Positions 1-5,925 of a stretch of DNA of 15,192 nucleotides are shown here, piece after piece. A program made the position numbers and the translations under genes. The notes beneath the pieces are model-generated. The model saw only the letters and a list, made by a program, of their open reading frames with translations, was not told the DNA's origin and ran no database searches. The stretch's first letter is position 1; each line of letters begins with the position of its first letter. The stretch spans positions 1 to 15,192 of the forward strand of contig JABSSV010000277.1 of NCBI GenBank assembly GCA_013213875.1. Direction: 5' to 3'. The DNA comes from Lysobacterales bacterium. Lineage in GTDB: Bacteria > Pseudomonadota > Gammaproteobacteria > Xanthomonadales > SZUA-36.

Positions 1-787
1 GATAGGCATCGGTCCACTGTAGGGAAACCTCCACACCCACATCGCTAGCCTCACCCCGAAAGTGCATGACGGTTGGGTGTAGCGGGGTTTTCTTACGTGC
101 CAGGTGCTCTACGAATGAGCGAATACCGCCCTCATATTCGAAGACCTGCTCTTCGCCACTGCGCTCGTCACGCAATTCAATGCGCACACCACTGTTAAGG
201 AAGCTGAGTTCGCGCAGCCTTTTAGCCAGCACGTCATAATTAAATACCGTATCGGAAAAAATCTCCGTACTGGGTAGGAAACGAATTTCGGTACCGGTTT
301 TTTCACTGTCTCCCACCGCCGCAAGCGCAGCCTCGGGCACGCCCATGTGATAGCGCTGGCGCCATTCCTTGCCCTCACGCTGAATCACAAGATCCAGAGT
401 CTCTGACAGCGCGTTTACCACCGAGACACCGACACCATGCAAACCACCTGACACCTTGTAGGAGTTATCGTCGAACTTACCGCCAGCGTGCAGCACGGTC
501 ATGATCACCTCAGCAGCGGAGCGGCCCTCTTCCCTATGCATATCGACTGGGATGCCACGACCGTTGTCTCTCACACTTACCGAACCATCTTCGCGCAGGA
601 TCACCTCGATGCGATCGCAGTGGCCCGCCAGCGCCTCATCAACCGAGTTATCCACCACCTCGAAAATCATGTGGTGCAGACCGGTGCCGTCGTCCGTGTC
701 ACCGATATACATGCCCGGACGCTTGCGAACGGCGTCCAGGCCTTTAAGAACCTTAATATTCGACGAATCGTAGTCTTTGCTGCTCAT
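1..787 (-). CDS. gyrB: DNA gyrase subunit B, N-terminal part (cut by window edge)
   Basis: GyrB is the ATPase subunit of DNA gyrase, the A2B2 type II topoisomerase that introduces negative supercoils in the cytoplasm. About 262 N-terminal residues are present of a protein usually near 800, so the GHKL ATPase domain and the start of the transducer domain are visible. Seen directly: the start MSSKDYDSSNIKVLKGLDAV, the ATP-site N box EVVDNSVDEALAG with Glu43 and Asn47 (the catalytic Glu and Mg-binding Asn by family knowledge), DNGRGIP with Asp74, and the glycine-rich lid GLHGVGVSVVNAL near residue 115. The reading frame is open to the edge. The gene is the last in the dnaA-dnaN-recF-gyrB order, but a 192-base spacer with its own candidate promoter separates it from recF. 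Identification is secure. Confidence 0.97.
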   Translation of the reverse strand, partial: MSSKDYDSSNIKVLKGLDAVRKRPGMYIGDTDDGTGLHHMIFEVVDNSVDEALAGHCDRIEVILREDGSVSVRDNGRGIPVDMHREEGRSAAEVIMTVLHAGGKFDDNSYKVSGGLHGVGVSVVNALSETLDLVIQREGKEWRQRYHMGVPEAALAAVGDSEKTGTEIRFLPSTEIFSDTVFNYDVLAKRLRELSFLNSGVRIELRDERSGEEQVFEYEGGIRSFVEHLARKKTPLHPTVMHFRGEASDVGVEVSLQWTDAY

Positions 788-979
788 GGCTTATCCCTGA
801 CAACGCGCAAGCCGCCCCTCGAGCTACCGTGGCCTTTGCATTTGTTATCGCTGATTTGTGATGTGGCAGACACTTTTTGAAGCTGGTCTTAGGTCGTGCT
901 CGAAAGCACTTTTTTATCTCGCTTCAGTATACCATGATGTAGGGGTTAAAGCTCTGATTTCAAGCGCTTTCCGAGCCAT
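788..979 (-). promoter_or_regulatory. gyrB leader with candidate extended -10 promoter
   Basis: This spacer holds no gene. On the minus strand, TATACT at 931-926 is preceded by TG with one base between (934-932), giving an extended -10 element. No good -35 lies 16-18 bases upstream, which extended -10 promoters tolerate. Transcription would start near 919, leaving a leader of about 130 bases. The first part of that RNA would form a five-pair hairpin, GTGCT-TTCG-AGCAC (909-896), with a UUCG loop near the 5' end. The promoter is an inference. It would allow gyrB to be expressed, and controlled by supercoiling, independently of recF. Confidence 0.45.
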
Positions 980-2050
980 TCAGGGGGCTTCGATCTGCCC
1001 CTGTTTCACGTGGAACATGGTGCATTGTGATGGGTCAATAAATGCATAGGGCTTTGCTTCCGTGCCGGTCACGAACAACTGGGCTCCCAAACTCAGGGCG
1101 CGCTCTGTAACCACCTGCAAGTGCTGTTGATCAAACTCTGAAGCCAGGTCATCTAATAAGAACACGGGGGCCTGCTCCTCCCCGTGCAAAAACTCGGCCT
1201 GAGCCAATAACAAGGCGGTTGCCAGCAACTTCTGCTCACCGCGAGACAAGCGATCGCGCACCACCCGCTGCCCCAGCCTGAGCTGAATATCGGCACGATG
1301 GGGGCCGACGCTGGTGAATCCGCGCTCCAGGTCCTTGCTCAGTGATGCCTCAAGCGCCTCCGCCAATTCCTCCGTACGCCATCCGGATTGGTAGCGTATT
1401 TCAAGGTCCGCGAGCTGCGCATTTAAGGCACCGATGCAGCTACGCGCTCTGGGAAACAGGGTCTCGGTCACTTCGACACGCGCCATATGCACAGCAATAC
1501 CGCTGCGTATAAGCTCCGGGTCGATCGCTTTCACCAGACTCACATCGCCCGAGCGCAGCGCTGCATTGCGTTGCTTTACGGCCCGCGAATAACGACGCCA
1601 GGTCCCCAGAAATTCATGTTTCACGTGAAACACTCCCCAGTCGAGGAAGCGCCGCCTCAATTCCGGACCCCCACTAATAAGCAGGTGGGAAGTCGGCTCT
1701 ACAAGGACCAGGGGAAAATATTTCGCTGCGTCACTTAGCTGCTTTAGATCCGCGCCATCCACCCGACCGGTCCAGGCCTGGGGCTCACGGCGCAAGCCAA
1801 TACGATGCTCTGTTCCATCCGCTGTGCGCAGTTGGCTATGCAGGGTGAATGCGGATGATTCAGGGCCTATGAGGCTGGATATGTTGCCGCTGCGAAAGCT
1901 GCGGCCTTTCGCAAGCACCACTAAGGCTTCGATGATACTGGTTTTACCGGCACCGTTAGCGCCATAAAACAGATTTACGGAAGTCCCGGGCTGCAACTGC
2001 ATGGCCCGGATATTCCTGAGGTTTTCAATGCTAAGTACCTGGACTTGCAT
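980..2050 (-). CDS. recF: DNA replication and repair protein RecF
   Basis: RecF is an SMC-like ATPase that works with RecO and RecR to load RecA on gapped DNA and to restart stalled forks. The 356-residue length is normal for the family. Visible motifs are Walker A GANGAGKTS (residues 30-38), the ABC signature LSRGEQK (near 268) followed by LLATALLLAQ, and Walker B VFLLDDLASEFD (near 296). The start is 38 bases after the dnaN stop. No Shine-Dalgarno sequence is visible before the ATG; the spacer is instead almost filled by hairpins, suggesting low or coupled translation. The coding sequence contains two parS palindromes, which force the repeated peptide FHVK in two places (the second at the C-terminal end, MFHVKQG). 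Confidence 0.97.
   Translation of the reverse strand: MQVQVLSIENLRNIRAMQLQPGTSVNLFYGANGAGKTSIIEALVVLAKGRSFRSGNISSLIGPESSAFTLHSQLRTADGTEHRIGLRREPQAWTGRVDGADLKQLSDAAKYFPLVLVEPTSHLLISGGPELRRRFLDWGVFHVKHEFLGTWRRYSRAVKQRNAALRSGDVSLVKAIDPELIRSGIAVHMARVEVTETLFPRARSCIGALNAQLADLEIRYQSGWRTEELAEALEASLSKDLERGFTSVGPHRADIQLRLGQRVVRDRLSRGEQKLLATALLLAQAEFLHGEEQAPVFLLDDLASEFDQQHLQVVTERALSLGAQLFVTGTEAKPYAFIDPSQCTMFHVKQGQIEAP
1002..1017. other. parS: parS site (ParB binding), one base from perfect palindrome
   Basis: TGTTTCACGTGGAACA matches the bacterial parS consensus TGTTTCACGTGAAACA at 15 of 16 positions. Its right half instead matches the pseudomonad form, which ends GTGGAACA. It lies inside the last codons of recF, about 3.7 kb from the dnaA start. 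ParB nucleates at such sites and spreads or condenses around them for chromosome segregation. This is a sequence match; binding is inferred. Confidence 0.85.
1617..1632. other. parS: parS site (ParB binding), perfect 16-bp palindrome
   Basis: TGTTTCACGTGAAACA is a perfect 16-base palindrome identical to the canonical chromosomal parS sequence. It sits within recF, 615 bases from the second site and about 3.1 kb from the dnaA start. Clustering of parS near oriC is typical of ParABS systems. parA and parB themselves are not in this window. Confidence 0.92.
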
Positions 2051-2059
2051 GACGGGTTA

Positions 2060-2088
2060 GCGGCCCAAGCCGCATCGTTTACGATGCG
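2060..2088 (-). other. Overlapping hairpins filling the dnaN-recF spacer
   Basis: Directly after the dnaN stop codon comes the palindrome CGCATCGTTTACGATGCG (2071-2088; seven-pair stem with a four-base loop). It shares three bases with a second stem, GCGGC/GCCGC (2060-2073). The two stems compete for 2071-2073 and together occupy most of the 38 bases before recF. Neither is followed by a T run on the minus strand, so a simple intrinsic terminator is not supported. An RNA-processing or expression-damping element is possible. Confidence 0.5.
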
Positions 2089-3189
2089 TTAGAGTTTGAG
2101 CGGCATAACAACGTGGCGATTCAAATCTGAATCCGGTGCGCTGACAAGGCAACTGCTGTTGGGGTCCTTCAGTTCCAGGGACACATGGTCCGTTTCTAGC
2201 GCGGTCAACGCGTCTAGCAGGTAGGTTACGTTAAAGCCAACTGCCAGTGCGTCAAAGTTGGTTTCTACCTCAATTTCTTCCACAGCCTCTTCATGCTGCG
2301 GGTTATGCGCCACAATCTTTAACAGATTCCCGTTCGCTTCAAGACGAACACCACGATACTTCTCGTTCGACAAAATCGCCGCTCGCTGCAACGCGTGTGT
2401 AAACAAATCGCGATCCACCAGCACCTGCTTATCGGCCCCCAGAGGGATCACGGCTTCATATTCAGGAAAGCGGCCGTCAATCAGTTTTGAGGTAAAGCGC
2501 ATACCGGACTTGGCCAAACGAATATGGTTTCGACCCAGCGCCAGAACCACTTCATCGTCGCTATCAGACATCATGCGCGCCAGTTCCAACACGCCTTTCC
2601 GGGGAACAATGAGCTGCGGTTCGCCAGCGACATTCACTGCCCCGCTGTGATCACTGACCGCCAAACGGTGGCCATCGGTGGCTACCAGACGCAATTGGCC
2701 GTCACGGAGGTCAAACAGCATGCCGTTGAGGTAGTAACGCACGTCCTGGTTGGCCATAGCGAAGGCTGTCTTATCGATGAGACGCTTCAGGTCCTTCTCA
2801 CTGATGACAATTTCATCATTGGTTTCCACCTGATCAGTGGCGGGGAATTCTGATGCCGGTAAGGTCGCCAATGTATAACGGCTCTTACCCGCCAGCATGG
2901 TGGCCTTTTCATCCTGAACAGCGACGTCAATGGTGGACCCATCGGGCAATGCTTTTACAATATCAACCAGTTTCCGGGCCGGGAGGGTGATCTCACCTTC
3001 CTGACTGATATCCGCTGCAACGGAACCGACCAGCTCTACCTCCATATCCGTACCGGTAACCGACAAAGTCCCGTCCCGGGCAACGATCAGAAAGTTGGCC
3101 AGCACCGGTAACGTCTGTCGTCGCTCAACCACGCCGACCACCTGACTAAGTGGCTGCAGGAAAACCTCACGTTGAATTCTGAATTTCAT
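2089..3189 (-). CDS. dnaN: DNA polymerase III beta sliding clamp
   Basis: DnaN forms the ring-shaped homodimer that tethers DNA polymerase III and other clamp-binding proteins to DNA. The 366 residues equal the E. coli clamp length. The N-terminus MKFRIQREVFLQPLSQVVGVVE and the C-terminus VVMPLKL are typical, and three topologically repeated clamp domains of roughly 120 residues each fit the length. The start is supported by AAAAGGA on the minus strand (3202-3196), six bases before the ATG. The gene follows dnaA after a 228-base AT-rich spacer carrying two DnaA boxes and precedes recF by 38 bases. Identification is secure. Confidence 0.98.
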   Translation of the reverse strand: MKFRIQREVFLQPLSQVVGVVERRQTLPVLANFLIVARDGTLSVTGTDMEVELVGSVAADISQEGEITLPARKLVDIVKALPDGSTIDVAVQDEKATMLAGKSRYTLATLPASEFPATDQVETNDEIVISEKDLKRLIDKTAFAMANQDVRYYLNGMLFDLRDGQLRLVATDGHRLAVSDHSGAVNVAGEPQLIVPRKGVLELARMMSDSDDEVVLALGRNHIRLAKSGMRFTSKLIDGRFPEYEAVIPLGADKQVLVDRDLFTHALQRAAILSNEKYRGVRLEANGNLLKIVAHNPQHEEAVEEIEVETNFDALAVGFNVTYLLDALTALETDHVSLELKDPNSSCLVSAPDSDLNRHVVMPLKL

Positions 3190-3327
3190 CGACGGTCCTT
3201 TTATTTCAATCTTTTTATTTAAAAAGTAATGATAATAGGTGCGGTGTACAACATGAAGAACCTATAAAACACCAACTATATCAATAGCTTATAAAAAATC
3301 TGCCTGTGGCTTAGTGACAGTAAAGTG

Positions 3328-3336
3328 TGTGGATAA
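3328..3336 (-). promoter_or_regulatory. DnaA box (perfect)
   Basis: TGTGGATAA on the plus strand is the reverse complement of TTATCCACA, the high-affinity DnaA box. It is one of two perfect boxes in the dnaA-dnaN spacer and lies in the opposite orientation to its partner. Confidence 0.85.
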
Positions 3337-3373
3337 AGTGTGCATGAACAACGGGCCCAAAATCATCCCAAAC

Positions 3374-3382
3374 TTATCCACA
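3374..3382 (+). promoter_or_regulatory. DnaA box (perfect)
   Basis: TTATCCACA is an exact high-affinity DnaA box, 46 bases from the inverted box at 3328 and 36 bases beyond the dnaA stop. Two weaker CTTATG motifs follow at about 3395-3412. Confidence 0.85.
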
Positions 3383-3417
3383 GCTTTGCCACCTGCTTAT
3401 GCCTGAACTTATGCATC

Positions 3418-4731
3418 TCACGCGGTAAGCGTTCGTAGTAACTTGGCCTTGTCCTCACGCAGACGGCCATCGGTTTCTACCAGTTCATCGATTTTACGAC
3501 AGGCATGCAGCACGGTGGTATGGTCACGACCGCCAAAAGCATCACCGATCTCCGGAAGGCTATGCTCCGTCAGTTCTTTCGATAGGGCCATAGCCAGTTG
3601 TCGCGGCCGTGCAATCATGCGCGTGCGCCGACGACCCAGTAAATCCGCAACACGCAGTTTGTAGTATTCCGACACGGTGCGCTGGATATTTTCGATGGTG
3701 ATTAATCGATCGTGCACGGTCAGTAGATCGCGCAGCACTTCGCGCGCGAAGTTTTCCGTTATGGCGCGGCCCGTGAAACGGGAGTTTGCGATGAGCGTGT
3801 TCAGGGCACCTTCCAGATCCCGCACGTTGGATCGCATGCGCTTGGCAATAAGGAAAGCGACGCCTTCTTCCAGACGGATGCCGCGCTCCTGGCCCTTATT
3901 CATCAGAATGGCGGCCCGCGTTTCGAAGTCCGGTGGCTCAATGGCTACGGTCAAACCCCAGCCAAAGCGTGAGCGCAATCTCGCCTCCAGCCCCTGCACC
4001 TCTTTCGGGTACCGGTCACAGGTGAGGATGATTTGCTGCTTGCCCTCCAGAAGCGCGTTGAAGGTGTGGAAAAACTCCTCCTGAGTTCGATCTTTGCCAG
4101 CAAAAAACTGGATATCATCGATCAGCAAGGCCTCGGCAGAGCGATAGTGCTTCTTGAAGGCGTCGATAGACCCCTGCCGTAAGGACTGAATCATCTCGCT
4201 GACAAATTTTTCCGAGTGCAAATACAAGACCTTGGCCGCAGGGTTGCGTTCCCGCATCAGGTTGCCGGCCGCATGCAGCAAGTGGGTTTTACCCAGCCCG
4301 GTGCCGCCATACAGCAGCAGGGGGTTATAAGCATTCCCGGGTTTTTGTGCCACCTGCTGGGCTGCGGCAAAGCCAAGCTCGTTGGAATTGCCGCGCACAA
4401 AGTTGTCAAAACGATAGCGCGCATCCAGACCGGTGGTCGCCACCGGTTCCGGTTCTGGCGCCTGGGTTACTGGCGCCGATCGTTGCGGCTCTGGTTGACC
4501 GACTTCCACGATGGCCGATTCCCGCGGTGCACCTAAATGTTCATAGATGTCGCGTATTCGTTCCAGATAATGTCTGGAGATATGATCCCGAACATAGTCG
4601 TTGGGGGCCAGAATGCGGGTCGTGTTGCGGTCGGATACCGCCTGTAAAGGGCGGATCCAGGTGTTGATATCTTCAACAGGAAGCTCACGTTCCAGATGTT
4701 GCAGACAGCGTTGCCAGTTGTTTTGAGACAT
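3418..4731 (-). CDS. dnaA: Chromosomal replication initiator protein DnaA
   Basis: DnaA is the AAA+ ATPase that binds DnaA boxes, unwinds oriC and loads the DnaB helicase. I start it at MSQNNWQRCLQHLERELP (437 residues). That aligns with the E. coli N-terminus, and GGAAGGG (4739-4733 on the minus strand) lies just before the ATG. An ATG 14 codons upstream at 4773 has no ribosome site. Domain I (about 1-80, with WIRPLQ) is followed by a short Pro/Gln/Glu-rich linker. The AAA+ core has Walker A GGTGLGKTH (near 142) and Walker B LLIDDIQFF (near 203). The C-terminal DNA-binding domain carries the signature GGRDHTTVLHAC (near 399). The gene diverges from rpmH. A DnaA box upstream of it suggests autoregulation. 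Confidence 0.97.
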   Translation of the reverse strand: MSQNNWQRCLQHLERELPVEDINTWIRPLQAVSDRNTTRILAPNDYVRDHISRHYLERIRDIYEHLGAPRESAIVEVGQPEPQRSAPVTQAPEPEPVATTGLDARYRFDNFVRGNSNELGFAAAQQVAQKPGNAYNPLLLYGGTGLGKTHLLHAAGNLMRERNPAAKVLYLHSEKFVSEMIQSLRQGSIDAFKKHYRSAEALLIDDIQFFAGKDRTQEEFFHTFNALLEGKQQIILTCDRYPKEVQGLEARLRSRFGWGLTVAIEPPDFETRAAILMNKGQERGIRLEEGVAFLIAKRMRSNVRDLEGALNTLIANSRFTGRAITENFAREVLRDLLTVHDRLITIENIQRTVSEYYKLRVADLLGRRRTRMIARPRQLAMALSKELTEHSLPEIGDAFGGRDHTTVLHACRKIDELVETDGRLREDKAKLLRTLTA

Positions 4732-4890
4732 TCCCTTCCAGTGTTTCTGAATTTTCACCGGGCCCGTGACCATTGAAGTCGGTCGGGCAGCATTATTGTT
4801 TTGGTCTATGTCGATGTAGGGGACTATCGTGCTTGCAGCACGGCACCGTAGGGACAGACCAGCGTCACTGGCATGCGGAACGGCGATCCC

Positions 4891-4929
4891 GGTCGGCGGC
4901 TCGCCCGGAACCTGTCGGGGTCGGCGGCT
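4891..4929 (+). repeat. 11-bp direct repeat in dnaA-rpmH region
   Basis: GGTCGGCGGCT occurs at 4891-4901 and again at 4919-4929, separated by 17 bases. The 28-base period is not a whole number of helical turns. No known binding-site family was recognised. Confidence 0.6.
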
Positions 4930-4964
4930 GCCTCAGGACGAGACGCGGGACCAGCATAGCGCGC

Positions 4965-4973
4965 TGTGGATAA
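4965..4973 (-). promoter_or_regulatory. DnaA box (perfect) between dnaA and rpmH
   Basis: TGTGGATAA is the complement of TTATCCACA. It directly precedes TTGACT (4975-4980), a possible -35 for rpmH with a poor -10 (TATCGA, 4999-5004). On the other strand it lies just upstream of a possible dnaA -10. The position suits DnaA control of either gene, or an origin function. Confidence 0.8.
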
Positions 4974-5030
4974 CTTGACTAGAAGATTTGTAACCTCTTA
5001 TCGAATCTCACCAAAACATAAACGCCAAGC

Positions 5031-5059
5031 TTGTTTGAAGCCTCTCGAAGCGGTATTAT
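5031..5059 (+). promoter_or_regulatory. Candidate sigma70 promoter for rpmH-rnpA-yidC
   Basis: TTGTTT (5031-5036) and TATTAT (5054-5059) are separated by 17 bases. The -10 matches at five of six positions; the -35 is moderate. The predicted start near 5066 leaves a leader of about 160 bases before rpmH. This is an inference from motif matching alone. Confidence 0.4.
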
Positions 5060-5224
5060 GGTGCGCTTGTGTCGGGCGCTTTCGTCCGTTAAAAACAATC
5101 GGTCAGTTAACCGCGCTGCGGTCCCGAGGAAACCATTTCCGCAATCTGGGCAACAGCGTTGACATGAGCGGTGATACCAGCGCAGCCACAGGCGCGCAGA
5201 ACGACAGAATTTGAGGTAAGAACA

Positions 5225-5359
5225 ATGAAACGTACCTTTCAGCCCAGCCGTTTGAAACGCGCCCGTCGACACGGCTTCCGTGCTCGCATGGCGACCCGTG
5301 GTGGCCGTGCAGTCATCAACGCCCGTCGCGCCAAAGGCCGTAAGCGCCTTTCTGCCTAA
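5225..5359 (+). CDS. rpmH: 50S ribosomal protein L34
   Basis: L34 is a small, very basic protein of the large ribosomal subunit. The 44 residues contain the family core MKRTFQPS, then RARRHGFRARMAT and RRAKGRKRLSA, matching the pseudomonad length (44). The ATG at 5225 is chosen because GAGGT (5213-5217) sits seven bases before it and MKRTFQPS is the invariant L34 N-terminus; an upstream in-frame start at 5171 is not used. The stop codon forms the loop of a six-pair hairpin (5351-5365). rnpA follows after 177 bases. Confidence 0.98.
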   Translation: MKRTFQPSRLKRARRHGFRARMATRGGRAVINARRAKGRKRLSA

Positions 5360-5444
5360 GGCAGATTGCAGCTTAAGTGGGCGCTAGCGTTTCTATCCCC
5401 CACTCAGGCCCACAAGGTATCAGGTTGCAGCCATGATGGCTGCA
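5351..5444 (+). other. Series of RNA hairpins between rpmH and rnpA
   Basis: Three inverted repeats follow one another. TCTGCC-TAA-GGCAGA (5351-5365) has the rpmH stop codon as its loop. GTGGG/CCCAC (5377-5381 with 5399-5403) encloses the palindrome CGCTAGCG. TGCAGCCATGATGGCTGCA (5426-5444) is perfect over 19 bases. None is followed by a U run, so full intrinsic termination is unlikely. Partial attenuation or RNase processing between the abundant L34 message and the low-abundance RnpA message is plausible. Confidence 0.6.
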
Positions 5445-5536
5445 CCGAATGCCAGTGAGTGTGCCCGGCGGGTATTCGCCACGGCGCCCGACTTAACAGC
5501 TCCCGCGATACGGCGCCTGCCAGGATTCTGTTGACC

Positions 5537-5920
5537 ATGAAATTCGGCCGTGACGTGCGTTTGACTGCACAGCATGAATTCCGTCGCGTCTTCGCTCGAC
5601 CCAAAGTGGCCCAAGACGGTCTGTTCCGAATTCTCGTTCGACCCAGCACTGAACCCCGGTCGCGCCTTGGCATGGCGGTCTCCGTGAAGGTCTGCAAGCA
5701 AGCCCCGGGCCGTAATCGCCTCAAGCGCATCATCCGTGAATCGTTTCGACAGCACCAGGAACAGTTGAATCACGCTGGCCCCTGCGACCTTGTGGTGCTG
5801 CCGCGTTACCAGGCGACCACGCGTTCCAATGACACTTTATTCAATTCCCTGTCCAGACTCTGGGCTCGAAGCACCTCTTTGTATGGCCGCGCTGAGCGAG
5901 CCACATCTACGGAAAACTAA
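5537..5920 (+). CDS. rnpA: Ribonuclease P protein component
   Basis: RnpA is the basic protein cofactor of RNase P, which with the catalytic RNA (RnpB) trims the 5' leader from precursor tRNAs. From the ATG at 5537 the product has 127 residues, close to E. coli (119). It begins MKFGRDVRLTAQHEFRRVF, which aligns with the family start, and carries the RNR signature RNRLKRIIRESFR near residue 60. A GTG 26 codons upstream (5459) is open but adds no conserved sequence. AGGA at 5522-5525 is rather far (11 bases) from the ATG, so initiation may be weak. yidC starts five bases after the stop; the yidD gene often found here is missing. Confidence 0.95.
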   Translation: MKFGRDVRLTAQHEFRRVFARPKVAQDGLFRILVRPSTEPRSRLGMAVSVKVCKQAPGRNRLKRIIRESFRQHQEQLNHAGPCDLVVLPRYQATTRSNDTLFNSLSRLWARSTSLYGRAERATSTEN

Positions 5921-5925
5921 CCGCT

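Larger units (their letters stand above)
3190..3417. other. AT-rich dnaA-dnaN spacer, oriC-like region
   Basis: This spacer without genes contains two perfect DnaA boxes, at 3328-3336 and 3374-3382. It has two strongly AT-rich stretches (3200-3240 and 3261-3300). AATCTTTTTATTT at 3208-3220 resembles the E. coli 13-mer unwinding repeat, with two mismatches at the defined positions. TAATGATAATAG at 3227-3238 is DnaA-trio-like. A weak dnaN -10 (TATTAT on the minus strand, 3237-3232) is also present. The layout (AT-rich DNA beside DnaA boxes) fits an unwinding element plus DnaA assembly site, but it could also be a DnaA-regulated dnaN leader. Confidence 0.5.
4732..5224. other. dnaA-rpmH divergent intergenic region (candidate oriC / promoters)
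   Basis: This is the 493-base non-coding point where gene strands diverge. In pseudomonads the equivalent interval contains oriC. Only one perfect DnaA box is visible (4965-4973). A GC-rich block carries an 11-base direct repeat, GGTCGGCGGCT, at 4891-4901 and 4919-4929 (period 28). A hairpin, CGTGCT-tgc-AGCACG, lies at 4828-4842. A candidate rpmH promoter is at 5031-5059. A weak minus-strand -10 (TATGCT, 4958-4953) near the DnaA box might serve dnaA. The low box count makes this a weaker oriC candidate than expected. Confidence 0.5.

Noticed and set aside
896..915. Hairpin plus T6 on the plus strand (GTGCT-CGAA-AGCAC-TTTTTT) resembling a terminator
   Set aside because: No plus-strand gene ends here and the stem has only five pairs; it is better explained as a 5' leader hairpin of gyrB on the other strand, or as chance.
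4732..4773. Longer dnaA from the ATG at 4773
   Set aside because: It has no ribosome site and no similarity to DnaA N-termini in the extra 14 codons; the start at 4731 has a site and aligns with E. coli.
5459..5536. Longer rnpA from GTG at 5459
   Set aside because: The extra 26 residues do not look like RnpA and the region is occupied by spacer sequence; kept only as an alternative.
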